In this document: positions 54,032 to 64,000 of the stretch, one piece after another
Numbering within the stretch: position 1 is the stretch's first letter
Layout: the number at the start of each line of letters is the position of its first letter
DNA from: Bathynomus jamesi
Taxonomy: Eukaryota; Arthropoda; Malacostraca; Isopoda; Cirolanidae
Length of the DNA stretch: 64,000 nucleotides
Direction of reading: 5' to 3'
Assembly: GCA_023014485.1 (NCBI GenBank)
Contig: JAJOZX010002355.1
Location: 580,501 to 644,500, forward strand
Translations under genes and position numbers: made by a program
Notes under the pieces: model-generated
What the model saw: only the letters and a program-made list of their open reading frames with translations
Database searches by the model: none
Told to the model about the DNA's origin: nothing

Positions 54032-57000
54032 TAGTCCAGGCAATTTGTAGTTAGACCTGGGCAAAATTGCTTCAGAAGCTTTCTAAACTGTTTTCAGCTC
54101 AGGAACCATTGCCGAATAACATATCCAAAATCCGACAAAATTGGACCCCGGGAACACCCCCAAAAATGAAATTCAAAATGGCGGACTGGATGTTTCCTAT
54201 GAAAAAAAAAAATATATATAATTTACGCTTTTATTTATAGAGATACATTTGATGCTTTTTCTTTCAGTTGTAATGTTTTAAATAATTCAACAATATACAA
54301 CACAACCAGTTATTACGCAAATATAATGTTATATAGCTTTTTACAGATTTTTATAATCAATAATACAACAATTATTTTTTTCCCAGTTTCAAGTTATGTT
54401 AATTACAGAAGAAGTGATACCTGGTCACAAACACACAGAAATTAATCCTCTTCATCACTATCATCGGATAGATTACCGGTACTTGGGTTGTTATCGCAAC
54501 CACTGATTTGGCACTCGCCACAAGCGGCTGAACAGGGCATTCCATTACGCTTGCATCCACATCTTGAAGTAGCACATTTCGTCTTGCAGGAGCAGCGGAT
54601 CATGTTGAGTAGATAATTTGGAGCTGGTGGCTTGTCGCAGGCTGTAGGGTAGTAGGAATTATTCTTTACATACCAACCCCACTGTTCTGCATCGATCTTC
54701 TCTTCTGTAGACTTCCAGATTAGTATTTGAAAGTATGTGCGAAAGCTGTGGTACTTTGTGGACGCATCGGTAGGTGGCAAACGTTCGGGTGTAACAAAAG
54801 ATTTAGCTGTAGCTACCTTTTCAACTAACATTCGATGACGTAGTGCGTTAGTGGATTCAAGTGTTTTGCAGCCATACAACAGAAGCATTGCCTTTCTTCC
54901 AGCGGCTTCAATGTCAGAGTGTTGGCAACAATCAGAACAGAATGTATTTGCAACTGAACGGAGTTCAGCCACCTTCATCAGTGTGTCGAATGCTTTGGCT
55001 TTACCGATCGAAAAAATTCTGGATGTGCTATCACAGCCCGTGAAAGCATGCACAAACAGGAGATACTTGCAGATGTCATTGCCTAACAATGATTGAATGC
55101 TGAGAATATCATACACAGGATTAGGAGATGGTCCCCGTCTTATATCGCTGCGATAGTACAACTTGAAACCACTGTCCTTGGCATGGTACAGAAGGAGAAT
55201 CAGCAAGTCGGTGTCTTCCCCTATTACTGTTGTAGTTGCATTTTCTGAGGAGGAAACTGCTGCACGAACGATGTCCACATCAGCATCCCCATCTGCGTTG
55301 TGAACAGTACACCCGTGCTTCTTCAACATCTCACCTACGAGGGAAATAAATGCTTGCTTGTTGTTTTCATTAGCCAAGAAGTGTTCCTTCTGGCCAACAA
55401 ACTTCATGCTTGGACTGAGATTCACATTTCTGCTTGTCTTGGTGCTGCGTCTTCTGTGGGTCATGTCCTTGATCGTAGGAGAGCTGCTGTAGCCATCAAA
55501 AACAATGATTGCTTTTCCATATGTTTTCAGAGTGAAATCGGCATATGAGTTGGCGATGCTGTCATGTTTCATCTTGACGCCAGGAAACACGATGTAGTAG
55601 AGATCCACCATCCAATACGTACTGGTCTGTGCACTGAATTTCTTGAACTTCTTCCATGCGTAAAGTGTCAGTGTATTTGATCATTGCATGAGCTAGCTGA
55701 GACTTATCGGGTTTCCTCAAGATACTTCGTGATTCGAACAATGCAGGATATGCACACAGTTCGTAACACATGACATCTTCAAGATTCATGTCTCCGCCAG
55801 TGGCAACAGTCATCATTCTCTGAAACAGTAGTGCAGGATCTACTTCTATATCTGAAGCATCAGTGATCACAACGGCAGAAGCAGATCCTAGTGTTTTCAC
55901 TTTGTCAGATCTTTTGGCAGAATATGTAAAGGCTTGTTTCCCAATCATTTTTACGACAATGTTCGTACCGATTGAATGCAATTGATGAACGTTAACTCCA
56001 GGATCAGCAGTTAGCCCTGTTACAATGTTGCAGAGACCCGAGGTAGAATGGAATGGGGATAAGGATTCCAGACGTTCAAGTACTTTCTTCATGTCATTAC
56101 TGTCCCTGATTTGTCTACTTCCCCTCATTTCCTTGTGCTGTTCACTACTTTCCAACAAAACTCTGGTGTATTCCTGCATTGCTAAGTTATAAGTGGAACA
56201 CAGAGGCATAGAAAAGAGCCACGTTGTCCTTTGGATGTCTGTAAATCCACTTCCGCGTGTCAGTCCGCCTCTGCTTTTCAGGGAACGCATTAGTACTTGT
56301 TCTATCACCAGGTCTGTGCCGAGTCCGGCCCATAATCTGTCGCTTCTTCTTACCACAAACTTACCTTCCTGGAACATTTTGTTAACGGCTGGATTTTCAG
56401 AAGGCAAACTTAACATTTTCTGCAGGTACAGGTATATCGATTTCAGGTAATTGTGATGTCCGGCTGCTGCAATTATGGGGATGGTCTCCAGCATAGCTTG
56501 CAAGTGCAAATCCCACGAGCCGGTTCTGTCTGCTGTTATCAAGGAACGTGCAATGTTGATCATTCGCTGATATTCCAACCAGAGTTGACTTGTTTGCGAA
56601 GTAGATTGTAGGTCAGTTTTCTTCGCATCCAAAGTGGTAGCAATCTGAGACAATGCATTCGAAGATTCCACATCCTCAACTGATTGTTTGGCGGTCATAA
56701 CATCGTCGAGCAGGTCACAAGCTTCCTTATGGAGGTCATGAGGAGTTCCATCTTCATTACGAGGGAAAACGTCTGCGACTAGTAAGGTACTAAGAGCTGC
56801 ATCTACTATCATATGACCACGTATCGCTCTTGAAACAGCTTTTCCAGACATCATGTGTTGCACGGCATGTGGTCCGTATATTTCTTGAAGTACTTCAGAC
56901 AATCCTGAACCATTCATAAGAGTACCGACTGCTCCCAAAAGATTCATCAGTGTGTGAAATGACCCCAGCATTAAAACAATGTCCTGCAGGTCTCTCTGTT

Positions 57001-59375
57001 CATTGATGATTTGGGAAGCTTTCCAGAACAAAGGCTGATCAAAGGTAATAATGCATGGGACTTTTTGATCGCGTGCTATCTTGCTCAATATAGTAATGTC
57101 GAAAATATGCAGGTCATGTCAGTTGGCGACATATCTATGATGGGAAGGAACGTGATCGACGCCACACCTGGATGTGAGACACTTGATCCACCGTGAATTG
57201 CCTGCATTGTTCCGGACCAACTTGGACCTGATCTTTCTGCTGAAGATATCTGCCAGAGAAGACTAAGTCGACTTATGGTGGCAGTGGGTACTGGAAGTTC
57301 GCGGAATGAGATGTCCCTCAACATGCTTCTCGCGTGTCTATATTCCCTAATGTCAACGGTTGCAATCTTCTTAATGTCATTGTCACCAACATTACGCCTG
57401 TGAATAGAAGGGTGGATCTTGATCTTCGGAGTTATTGCGGCAATCATACCCATTCCATGAAAGGTATTCTTCCCATCCAAAGTGCAGACATCATGATCGA
57501 CGTTATCTGCTGCTAGAAGGACTGCAGTGTTTTCATCAACAGTAAAAGAGCCAGACCCACTTGCCAGCGCCGCGTTTCTTTCGAATCTTGTTACTTCTGC
57601 ATACGACGAACAGTAACCCAGCTGATGGAGAACGTCAATAAGGTACCTTGACCTAAAGTTGTGGTGTAGCTGAACCGACAAACCGATCTGTAGTGGACAT
57701 AGTAATCCTCTAGGACGGGTTGCTTGCATAATGCTCTGCCCAATTGCACCTATTTTTCTTGAAGCATCCTGTCCCGCAAATGCTTTTGATAATAGCAATT
57801 TCAGACTGTTGGGAATGTAATCAAGAGCACTTTCTGCAGTGATGTCATTTGGAGATGGATACACATCTTTTCTAGGCGAGTCGACAGACTTGATATCACT
57901 TCTGATTATTTTTGCAGCAGCTTCTACTAGGTAAATCTTCTGTAGCTCTATATCTATATCACATTTTTTCGACTTTTTGTGATAATCTCTAAGAATTTCA
58001 TTAGCTGTCTCTCGTAGTGTTACTACATCTGCCTTCCCACTTTCACCTGATATTATGATCTTGTCTCCGTAACGTTCTAAAAGCTTTCTCTTCATGTGCC
58101 TGCGTTCGTAGACAGAGCTCTGACTTCCTTGAAGACATTCCTCCATTTTGGAAATTAGGTCTCCAATCAACAGTTGTTCATCATCATTCTCTTCCAGGTA
58201 AGTACAGGTCTGAAGGAATGCTTGGTGTTGCTCTTCATTAGTTGGTCTCCCTTTCTTCGAATCATGATCGTCGGAGGAGTATGCGCGAGGAATGTTTTTT
58301 CCACTTCGAAAATTTACGCTGCAGGTGTGATGGTAGACACAATCTGCAGCAGGAAGATCACGAAGATAATACTCCAGATGGCCTTTTACATTAAACGACC
58401 ATTCATCGCAGCGGCTTTCACAGCACCTTTTTATGGTTTCGGAGAACTCTGTAGTTCTTATTTTGACATGCTCTGATTTTGGTTTGTGTTTGGAAAAAAA
58501 GTCCACAAAGGTATCACAAAACAAACAGTGAGTAGCACTGGAAAATGCGTATTCATGAAAACGAGCACTTTTCCTTGGTATTGCCTCGGCTGCGGTCTGT
58601 CGCTTCTTTATTTCAATGGTCTTTTTATCCGTAAACCTTTTCCTACATACAACGTGAACACTTATTCCAGCTGTTGCAACAACATCGCTTCCACGGCTGC
58701 GGCTGGATGCATTTATACCATCTGCTCCTTTTTGCGAGATGTGAACCACTTCCTGTCCGCTGTCCAATTTCTCCTTACAAATCACGCACAATTCTTCAGG
58801 GGTCTGCATTCTTGAAGGCGGACGCACACCGAGTCAGTCTGAAACAGAAAACACAAATTAATAAACTGTGTTGCAGTATTTAAAAGGAGTACATAATAAC
58901 AGTTTTAAAGAAAATGACAAGCACAAATACGCAGATTTGATAGTGGGTAGTAGGAATTAAAGAGTTGTATATAATATAAGTTTATAAAGATGTAGCAATG
59001 TCCATTCTCACATACACTCCATACAGTATATTTTATTTACATTACGTGACGTCATAGTTTAATACTAGCCGCCTAATACAATTTTTAGTGTCATATAGGT
59101 TAATTTAGAAACGAAAATGTGTTTTAAAACATTTTACTGATCAAGAAAAACGTCATAACTCTCTCTACAAAGCGAAATTAAGATTTATTGTATTTCGTAG
59201 GAAACTGCCAGTCCGCCATTTTGAATTTCATTTTTGGGGGTGTTCCCGGGGTCCAATTTTGTCGGATTTTGGATATGTTATTCTGCAATGGTTCCTGAGC
59301 TGGAAACAGTTTAGAAAGCTTCTGAAGCAATTTTGCCCAGGTTGAAGCTATTTTTGCTCTAGATTGCCTGGACTA
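54032..59375 (-). mobile_element. Academ-like DNA transposon, copy B
   Basis: Ends TAGTCCAGGCAAT and ATTGCCTGGACTA, with TAT directly outside both (54,029-54,031 and 59,376-59,378). Removal of the element and one TAT rejoins GAACATTAT and GTAATAGTC, so the F2 protein reads EHYVIVKEPG, matching EHYVLIKDPG in F2 copy 1. This proves the exact insertion point and the 3-bp duplication. Length 5,344 bp, near identical to copy A. Confidence 0.88.
54442..58809 (-). pseudogene. Academ-like transposase, copy B, better preserved
   Basis: Same protein as copy A, starting MQTPEELCVICKEK at 58,809 and ending SDDSDEED. Only two breaks are visible: a missing T near 57,085 (after CIFSTLLY) and a two-base loss near 55,563 (after SWRQDET). 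The open stretches are 58,809-57,085, 57,088-55,562 and 55,611-54,442. The XPG-like motif Asp/Glu residues (DGDADVD, GEDTDLL, GCDS) and the CXC cluster (CSCKTKC...CGCKRNGMPC...CGEC) are all present. Few differences from copy A imply recent activity of the family. Confidence 0.83.
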
Positions 59376-60678
59376 TATGTAATAGTCAAAGAACCTGGTG
59401 ATGTTTACATGGATCATATAGCTCCAGATAACGGAACTGCATGTTGTATTGCAGCTGAAATAATAACTTTTATAGTTGATTCTAATAGCAAAGAATCCCT
59501 CAAAGCTTTGCTATGCGATGGCACCTCAGTGAACACTGGCAGGATTGGCAGTGTGCTAAAATTGATTGAATTATATCTGGACAGGCCGGTACAATGGCTG
59601 ATTTGCCTTTTGCATGCAAACAAACTGCCCTTCAGGCACGTATTTGAAGCAATTGATGGAAAAACTTCGGGACCAAACACCTTCAAAGGTTCTCTTGGAA
59701 ATAAACTCGGAGAGGATTTGACCAAACTGGATATAGTTGATTATACCCCTGTAGAGGGCAACATTAAAGAAGTTTCGGCCGATATTGTTAAAAGTTTCAG
59801 CAGTGACCAAAAATATATGTATGAAATGTGCATTAGCATACGATCTGGACGCATCTCACAAGCGTTAGCCACCAGAACCCCAGGTGCCCTCCATCATGCA
59901 AGATGGTTAACACGAGCAAACAGGATCCTGCGCTTATATGTGTCTACACGGAATCCAGACAAAAACATCCAAGACCTAGTAAAAATTATAATGCTGGTTT
60001 ACGCTCCAGGCTGGTTTTGGATAAAGTCTCATCCAAAGGCAAATGAGGGAGCATCCAATTTTTGGTATACCATGCACTTGCTTAAAGGCTTAGATAAAAA
60101 GCATCGGATGATTATGGAGCGTGTCCTCAGAAATAACGCCTATTTTGCCCACCCAGAGAATATCTTACTCTCAATGATAACAGACACAAGAAGAGAGGTC
60201 AGAGAGCTGGCTCTTCAGCACATCATTCGAGCAAGAACTAGGAGTACCAATGCGAGAAATTTTGAGCTGCCAAAAACACTGAACTTTGAAGCAGACGATT
60301 ATCCTAACATGATCGACTGGGACAACGAAACCATCACCCCTCCACCTATTTTACAGAATTTGACAAATGATGATCTTCTTAAAGTTCGAAATGAACCACT
60401 TCAGCTTATTCCTTTTCCCTGTCACAGCCAGGTTGTAGAACATGCTGTAAATGTGGTAACAGAAGCATCACAAGATAGAATTGGTTACGAAAACAGACAA
60501 ATTTATTTTGAATGTACTGGAGTCGAGAAAAAAGCTACCTGTGTTCCAATGGAAAGGCCAATGGTGTCAGTAATTTACGATTTTAAATTTCTTAAGGTGA
60601 ATATTTTGATTTTAGTATGCTTCAATTGATTCTTTAAGTAATATACAGAGAAAGATTTCTTATATATATGTATATATA

Positions 60679-61091
60679 CAGGGTGTCCGAAAATTATCTG
60701 TACAATTTCATCTTTTAATAAAATTCTTGATAACACACGTAAAATTCTTAAACAAGATTATTTAGAATCTGTATTTTCAAAAGTTTCTTTTATTAAAGTA
60801 ACGTTGTTACAAACATTCGATATGTGCACCATCAGTGATTCGCAAAACATCCAATCGATAATCCAAATGTTGCCATGTACGCTGCAGCATATCCACATCA
60901 ATTCGCTCAATAGCAGCTGTGATTCTTGCTTTTAAATTATCACCCGCGTACAAAAAAGAAAAAACTTGTCAAAACTTATCAGAAAAAGCTTAGAGTTTCT
61001 CTGTAAAATGGGACAACACTGGAATTTCTACACTTAATGGTTGACTTTTAATAACAGCCAAAAATTGTACAGATAATTCTCGGACACCCGG
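60679..61091 (-). mobile_element. Mariner-like deletion derivative inside F2 copy 2
   Basis: Starts CAGGGTGTCCGAAAATTATC and ends CGGACACCCGG. On the minus strand it holds the same C-terminal coding remnant (ITAAIERIDVDMLQ, GAHIECL) as the element at 39,330. F2 copy 3 has only a TA repeat at the corresponding place (about 63,512-63,560), an empty site. Confidence 0.88.
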
Positions 61092-61272
61092 TATATATAA
61101 AACTTACTTTAACTTTACTTATATCATTATTTACTTTAATCTTCGTCATTTATCAGGTTTTTTTTATTCAAAGAATTGGTTTCAATTTAAAAAAAGGGGG
61201 GCATATGCAACGGGTAGGGGGGGGGGGCATAGCGGTGTAATTACAGTATGTTGTTTAGGGGCCCAAAGGAAA

Positions 61273-62450
61273 CTCCGAGCAGTGTGTAGAATAAGAATAC
61301 AAAATTTCGACCCCCCCTATGAAGTGTGTTGGTGAGAGAACAGAGCCTTGAGGGACCCTGTTCGGAAAAAGCTTGTTTTTGGATGACTTGCCATTAAATG
61401 TGACATGTATCTTCCTGAAAGATAGTTGCTCAGCCATCTTTTAGTGTTATTGTGCATGTTTGTGTTCAGTATTTTGTTTGAGAGGGAAGTGTGGGATAGC
61501 ATCAAATGCTTTACTAATGTCTATTGTTGCTAATAGTGTACGTTGAGCTGGTCGTCTGGAGTTGATGCCATCCATGATGTGCTGCGAGAGGTTAGTGAGT
61601 AATGTCGTGGTTGAGTGGTGAGGTCTGAATCCATGTTGAGTAGCCAATAGTGGTATGTTTGGGTTGGTGATTTGCAAGATTAGTCTTTGTTACTTTAGAA
61701 GGTGTGCATAGTAAAGTAATGGGTCTATAGGAAGCTGGTTTTGTTGGATTTTTGTTTGGTTTGAGTAGTGTAATAATTTTACCTCGTTTCCATATGTCAG
61801 GAATAATACAGTGTCGGTATGAATATGTGCTGATATTTGTGAGAGCTAGTATTCCCTGTAGGCCCAAGTGTTTAAGGTGTATGTTAGATATGTTGTCTGG
61901 TCCAGTAGCCTTCGAATTCTTAATGTTTTTGATGATCTTGGTGGTCTGGTCTGTATTAAAAGGTGTAATGTTCGTGTCGAGTCTGTAGGTTTTCTTGTGT
62001 CTGGCTGTTTGTCTGTCTGCGTGTTTCTGGTTGTTGTCTCTGTTTAAGTGACTTATCTTTGCGTAGTGATTAACTAGAATGTTAGCTTGTTGTGTATATG
62101 TTGGGATATTATTTTGGCTGCGACAGATAGCCGCGTGTGAGGTGTGAATGCCGCTTAGACTGGGTAATGCTGTTTATAGTCTTGTATAGCCTGGATGTAT
62201 CTGGAATGGTTTAGTGTTGTTATGAATTCCCTAAATGTTTCTGTTTGTTTTTCTTTAAGTTTGCTGTTTATTTCTGTGTTGAGCTATTGTATCTGCTTTT
62301 TTATGGCTTCTGTGTGTGGTGTTTGTGTTATGTTTGAGGTTGTTACGTTGCCTTATGAGGTGGGCTATTTCTCTAGTGTAATTTTGGTTGTATTTCCTAA
62401 CGTTGCCCTTGGGTATGTATTTGTTTGCATTATTGATGATCTGATTAAAT
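61273..62450 (-). pseudogene. LINE reverse transcriptase fragment
   Basis: Minus-strand blocks: ATGPDNISNIHLKHLG, IIPDIWKRGKIITLLKP, ASYRPITLLCTPSK, QHGFRPHHSTTTLL, LLATIDISKAFDAIPH and RVPQGSVLSP. Frame changes separate them. Truncated at 61,273 exactly where F2 copy 2 ends. 62,450-62,700 shows nothing certain. Confidence 0.8.
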
Positions 62451-62918
62451 ATCTTCTACAGAAGCTAAGGCTAACAAAGACCCTAAGATCCACTCTAAGG
62501 TTAGCCCGAGAGAAAGGAAAGAGTAGGGAATTAAGAGAAGAGAATAAGGGGTTAAGTAAGTAGCAGCACCTATCACTCATGGGTTAACATTCATTCAGAA
62601 AAAGGGAAAAAAGACTCCCCATCATCATCCGCCAGCCACTGCCGACAAGTCATACCATGCAAACTACAGACATGCAAGTAAGTAGAGGATAAGGAAAAAA
62701 AAAAAAAAAGTAGGTAAAGTTAAACAAAAAGTGGGTTAGTTTAGGCTACGAGCTACATCGTTCGTGTTAGTCTAATTTTTTTATTTTTATTTTATTATTT
62801 TTTTTTTTTTTAAATAATTTTATTGCTGGCATCACACAAGCTGGCATTAATCGTCAACAGACTCATCCTCGACAACCACCCCTACAGCTCCTGTCGCTAA
62901 TTGTTTTTTTTTTTAATT

Positions 62919-63328
62919 TTAAACAACGTTAATATTTTTAAAATGTCTGTCAAGACGGTTTTTAAACACATTAACACTGGTAGAGTTCACGACGGGCGCG
63001 GGAAGATTATTCCATTTATCAATTACTTTAAACGTAAAGAAGTTTTTAGCGATATTAGAAATGAAACGTCTGCCACGCAACTTAAATCCGTTATTACGAG
63101 TACTGCTATTATCGAAAGTGAACAGTTTGTCAAAATTTACGTTATCGATGTTATTAACGATTTTGAAAACTTCAATAAGCTCCCCCCTTAATCTTATTAG
63201 CTTTTGCGCAAGACTCATGGCACTGGTTCCTAACTTTTAAATCCTTAGATACACGTACGCCTAAATCTACTTCCTCGTCAACGCTCGCTAACTCTCTATC
63301 ATCCATCCCATCGTGTACGACAGTTTAG
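62919..63328 (-). pseudogene. CR1 LINE ORF2 C-terminal tail (inverted)
   Basis: From 63,328 on the minus strand the reading is TVVHDGMDDRELASVDEE, VDLGVRVSKDLKVRNQC, then after a frame change RGELIEVFKIVNNIDN, STRNNGFKLRG and VIDKWNNLPAPVVNS, ending FKNINVV before a stop. This is a CR1 C-terminus lacking the roughly 90 residues expected between KANKI and RGELIEVF. It continues the frame of TYRL at 52,658 across a shared CTA. T-rich sequence at 62,700-62,900 is probably its 3' untranslated region. Confidence 0.82.
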
Positions 63329-63519
63329 TTTCCTTTGGGCCCTTAACAACATACTGTAATTACACCGCTATGCGCCCCCCCCACTACCCGTTGCATATGC
63401 CCTCCCCTTTTTTTAAAATGAAATGAAATTTAAACCAATTCTTTGAATAAAAAACCAGATAAATGACAAAGATTAAAGTAAATAATGATATAAGTAAAGT
63501 TAAAGTAAGTTATATATAT

Positions 63520-63557
<38 letters not shown>

Positions 63558-64000
63558 ATAAGAAATCTTTCTCCGTATATTACTTAAAGAATCAACTGAA
63601 GCATATTAAAACCAAAATATTCACCTTAAGAAATTTAAAATAGCAAATTACTGACACCACTGGCCTTTCCATTGGAACACAGGTAGCTTTTTCTCGACTC
63701 CAGTACATTCAAAATAAATTTGTCTGTTTTCGTAACCAATTCTATCTTGTGATGCTTCTGTTACCACATTTACAGCATGTTCTACTCCTTGGCCGTGACA
63801 GGGAAAAGCAATAAGCTGAAGTGGTTCATTTCGAACTTTAAGATCATCATCATTTGTCAAATTCTGTAAAATAGGTGGAGGGGTGATGGTTTCGTTGTCC
63901 CAGTCGATCATGTTAGGATAATCGTCTGCTTCAAAGTTCAGTGTTTTTGGCAGCTCAAAATTTCTCGCATTGGTGCTCCTAATTCTTGCTCGAATGATGT
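63329..64000 (-). mobile_element. F2 DNA transposon copy 3, running off the window
   Basis: Mirror image of the right end of copy 2: TTTCCTTTGGGCCC at the end, the inner repeat near 63,360-63,410, a TA tract, then the C-terminal coding part. It lacks the mariner derivative carried by copy 2. Confidence 0.85.
63648..64000 (-). pseudogene. F2 transposase-like C-terminus (partial)
   Basis: Reads (minus strand) ELPKTLNFEADDYPNMIDWD, ITPPPILQNLTNDD, CHGQGVEHAVNVVTEAS, RIGYENRQIYFECT and ends KKLPVFQWKGQWCQ. The end is intact here, unlike copy 2, and fixes the natural C-terminus. The rest lies beyond the window. Confidence 0.82.

Larger units (their letters stand above)
53068..60629 (+). pseudogene. 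F2 transposase-like gene, interrupted
   Basis: Starts MATRSKTHNSTFGHTAEF and runs through KADVFRHYLLVRKREELI, LNKVPLKQRNNSF and, after a frame change near 53,400-53,490, SFVGQKQRKNQLGPIDR, an acidic block and IGFDGRKDQ to EYEEHY. There copy B (54,032-59,375) intervenes. Coding resumes at 59,379 as VIVKEPGDVYMDHI, then LLCDGTSVNTG, LLHANKLPFRH, LHHARWLTRANRIL, ALQHIIRARTRSTN, PNMIDWDNETITPP and CHSQVVEHAVNVVTEAS. The last residues are shifted (KKATCVPME versus KKLPVFQWKG in copy 3). The region after 59,379 is one open frame of about 400 codons, so this is the best-preserved F2 protein. Function inferred only from its position inside terminal repeats. Confidence 0.8.
52659..61272 (+). mobile_element. 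F2 DNA transposon copy 2, split by Academ-like copy B
   Basis: The left end GGGGGGTTGAAACA resembles the GGCCGGGTCGAA end of copy 1. The right end CCCAAAGGAAA is diverged, but the inner repeat (GCGGTGTAATTACAG, CATATGCAACGGGTAG) matches the inner repeat of copy 1. About 2.85 kb remains after subtracting the Academ-like insertion and the mariner derivative at 60,679. It inserted into CR1 ORF2 after CTA. Confidence 0.78.

Noticed and set aside
53059..54034. Host gene with an intron at 54,032-59,375
   Set aside because: The insert has perfect transposon ends, a TAT duplication and its own gene; its ends are not GT-AG. The surrounding gene is itself inside transposon repeats.
1..64000. CRISPR arrays, operons, riboswitches or other prokaryotic features
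   Set aside because: Introns, SINEs, LINEs and eukaryotic transposons show the DNA is nuclear eukaryotic. No regularly spaced repeats with unique spacers were seen.

Overview
This is repeat-packed eukaryotic DNA, almost certainly from an arthropod. The indications are an Argonaute gene of the arthropod Ago2 (siRNA) type, TTAGG/CCTAA-like minisatellites, Jockey-, CR1- and L2-like LINEs, many Tc1/mariner elements, Helitron ends with the CTAG signature, and 5S-rRNA-derived SINEs. The Jockey remnant at 29.5-30.6 kb reminds me of decapod crustacean elements, but that is memory, not a search. I see no prokaryotic operon, CRISPR array or virus.

The only host gene I can support is an Argonaute on the minus strand. 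Four exons lie in the right order, with matching splice phases and canonical splice sites: 45,914-46,137 (linker 2), 27,590-27,762 (MID, first part), 24,066-24,232 (MID end to PIWI start) and 470-657 (PIWI, with the GADVTHP catalytic motif). The introns between them are about 18.2, 3.4 and 23.4 kb. The 5' exons (N, PAZ) should lie beyond 64,000 and the 3' exons before position 1. Nearly everything else is transposons sitting in introns of this RNA-silencing gene.

Layout. 1.6-3.2 kb: mariner carrying an inserted MITE. 3.3-5.1 kb: decayed hAT gene. 5.7-8.9 kb: a TA-flanked transposon of a type I cannot name (called family F2). 9.9-13.0 kb: mariner-like element with a DD37E Tc1 element inside. 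13.4-15.1 kb: Tc1. 15.1-21.6 kb: a Tc1 split by a 4.9-kb hAT-like element, itself split by a fold-back mariner derivative. 21.6-23.4 kb: TA tracts with a retroposon, a Helitron, a hairpin, a MITE and a 5S-SINE. 24.8-25.8 kb: deleted Tc1. 26.2-26.8 kb: Merlin/ISXO2 fragment and hairpin. 29.5-32.6 kb: Jockey relic and small MITEs. 33.1-34.5 kb: Tc1. 34.8-38.6 kb: LINE whose ORF1 has CCCH zinc fingers. 38.6-40.1 kb: retroposons, MITE, 5S-SINE. 40.4-45.8 kb: Academ-like transposon copy A. 46.8-49.3 kb: LINE pieces and a tRNA-SINE. 49.5-52.7 kb: CR1 LINE. 52.7-61.3 kb: F2 copy 2, split by Academ-like copy B. 61.3-63.3 kb: LINE pieces in an apparently inverted segment. 63.3 kb to end: F2 copy 3.

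Three results stand out. First, the gene appears to be one Argonaute with giant transposon-filled introns. Second, two nearly identical 5.34-kb Academ-like elements lie in opposite orientation, each with its own 3-bp target duplication, and one sits in a coding sequence whose empty site can be read in frame. Third, flipping 61.3-63.3 kb rejoins the two halves of a CR1 LINE in frame across F2, which implies an inversion between oppositely oriented F2 copies. All statements come from reading the sequence; no database search was run.
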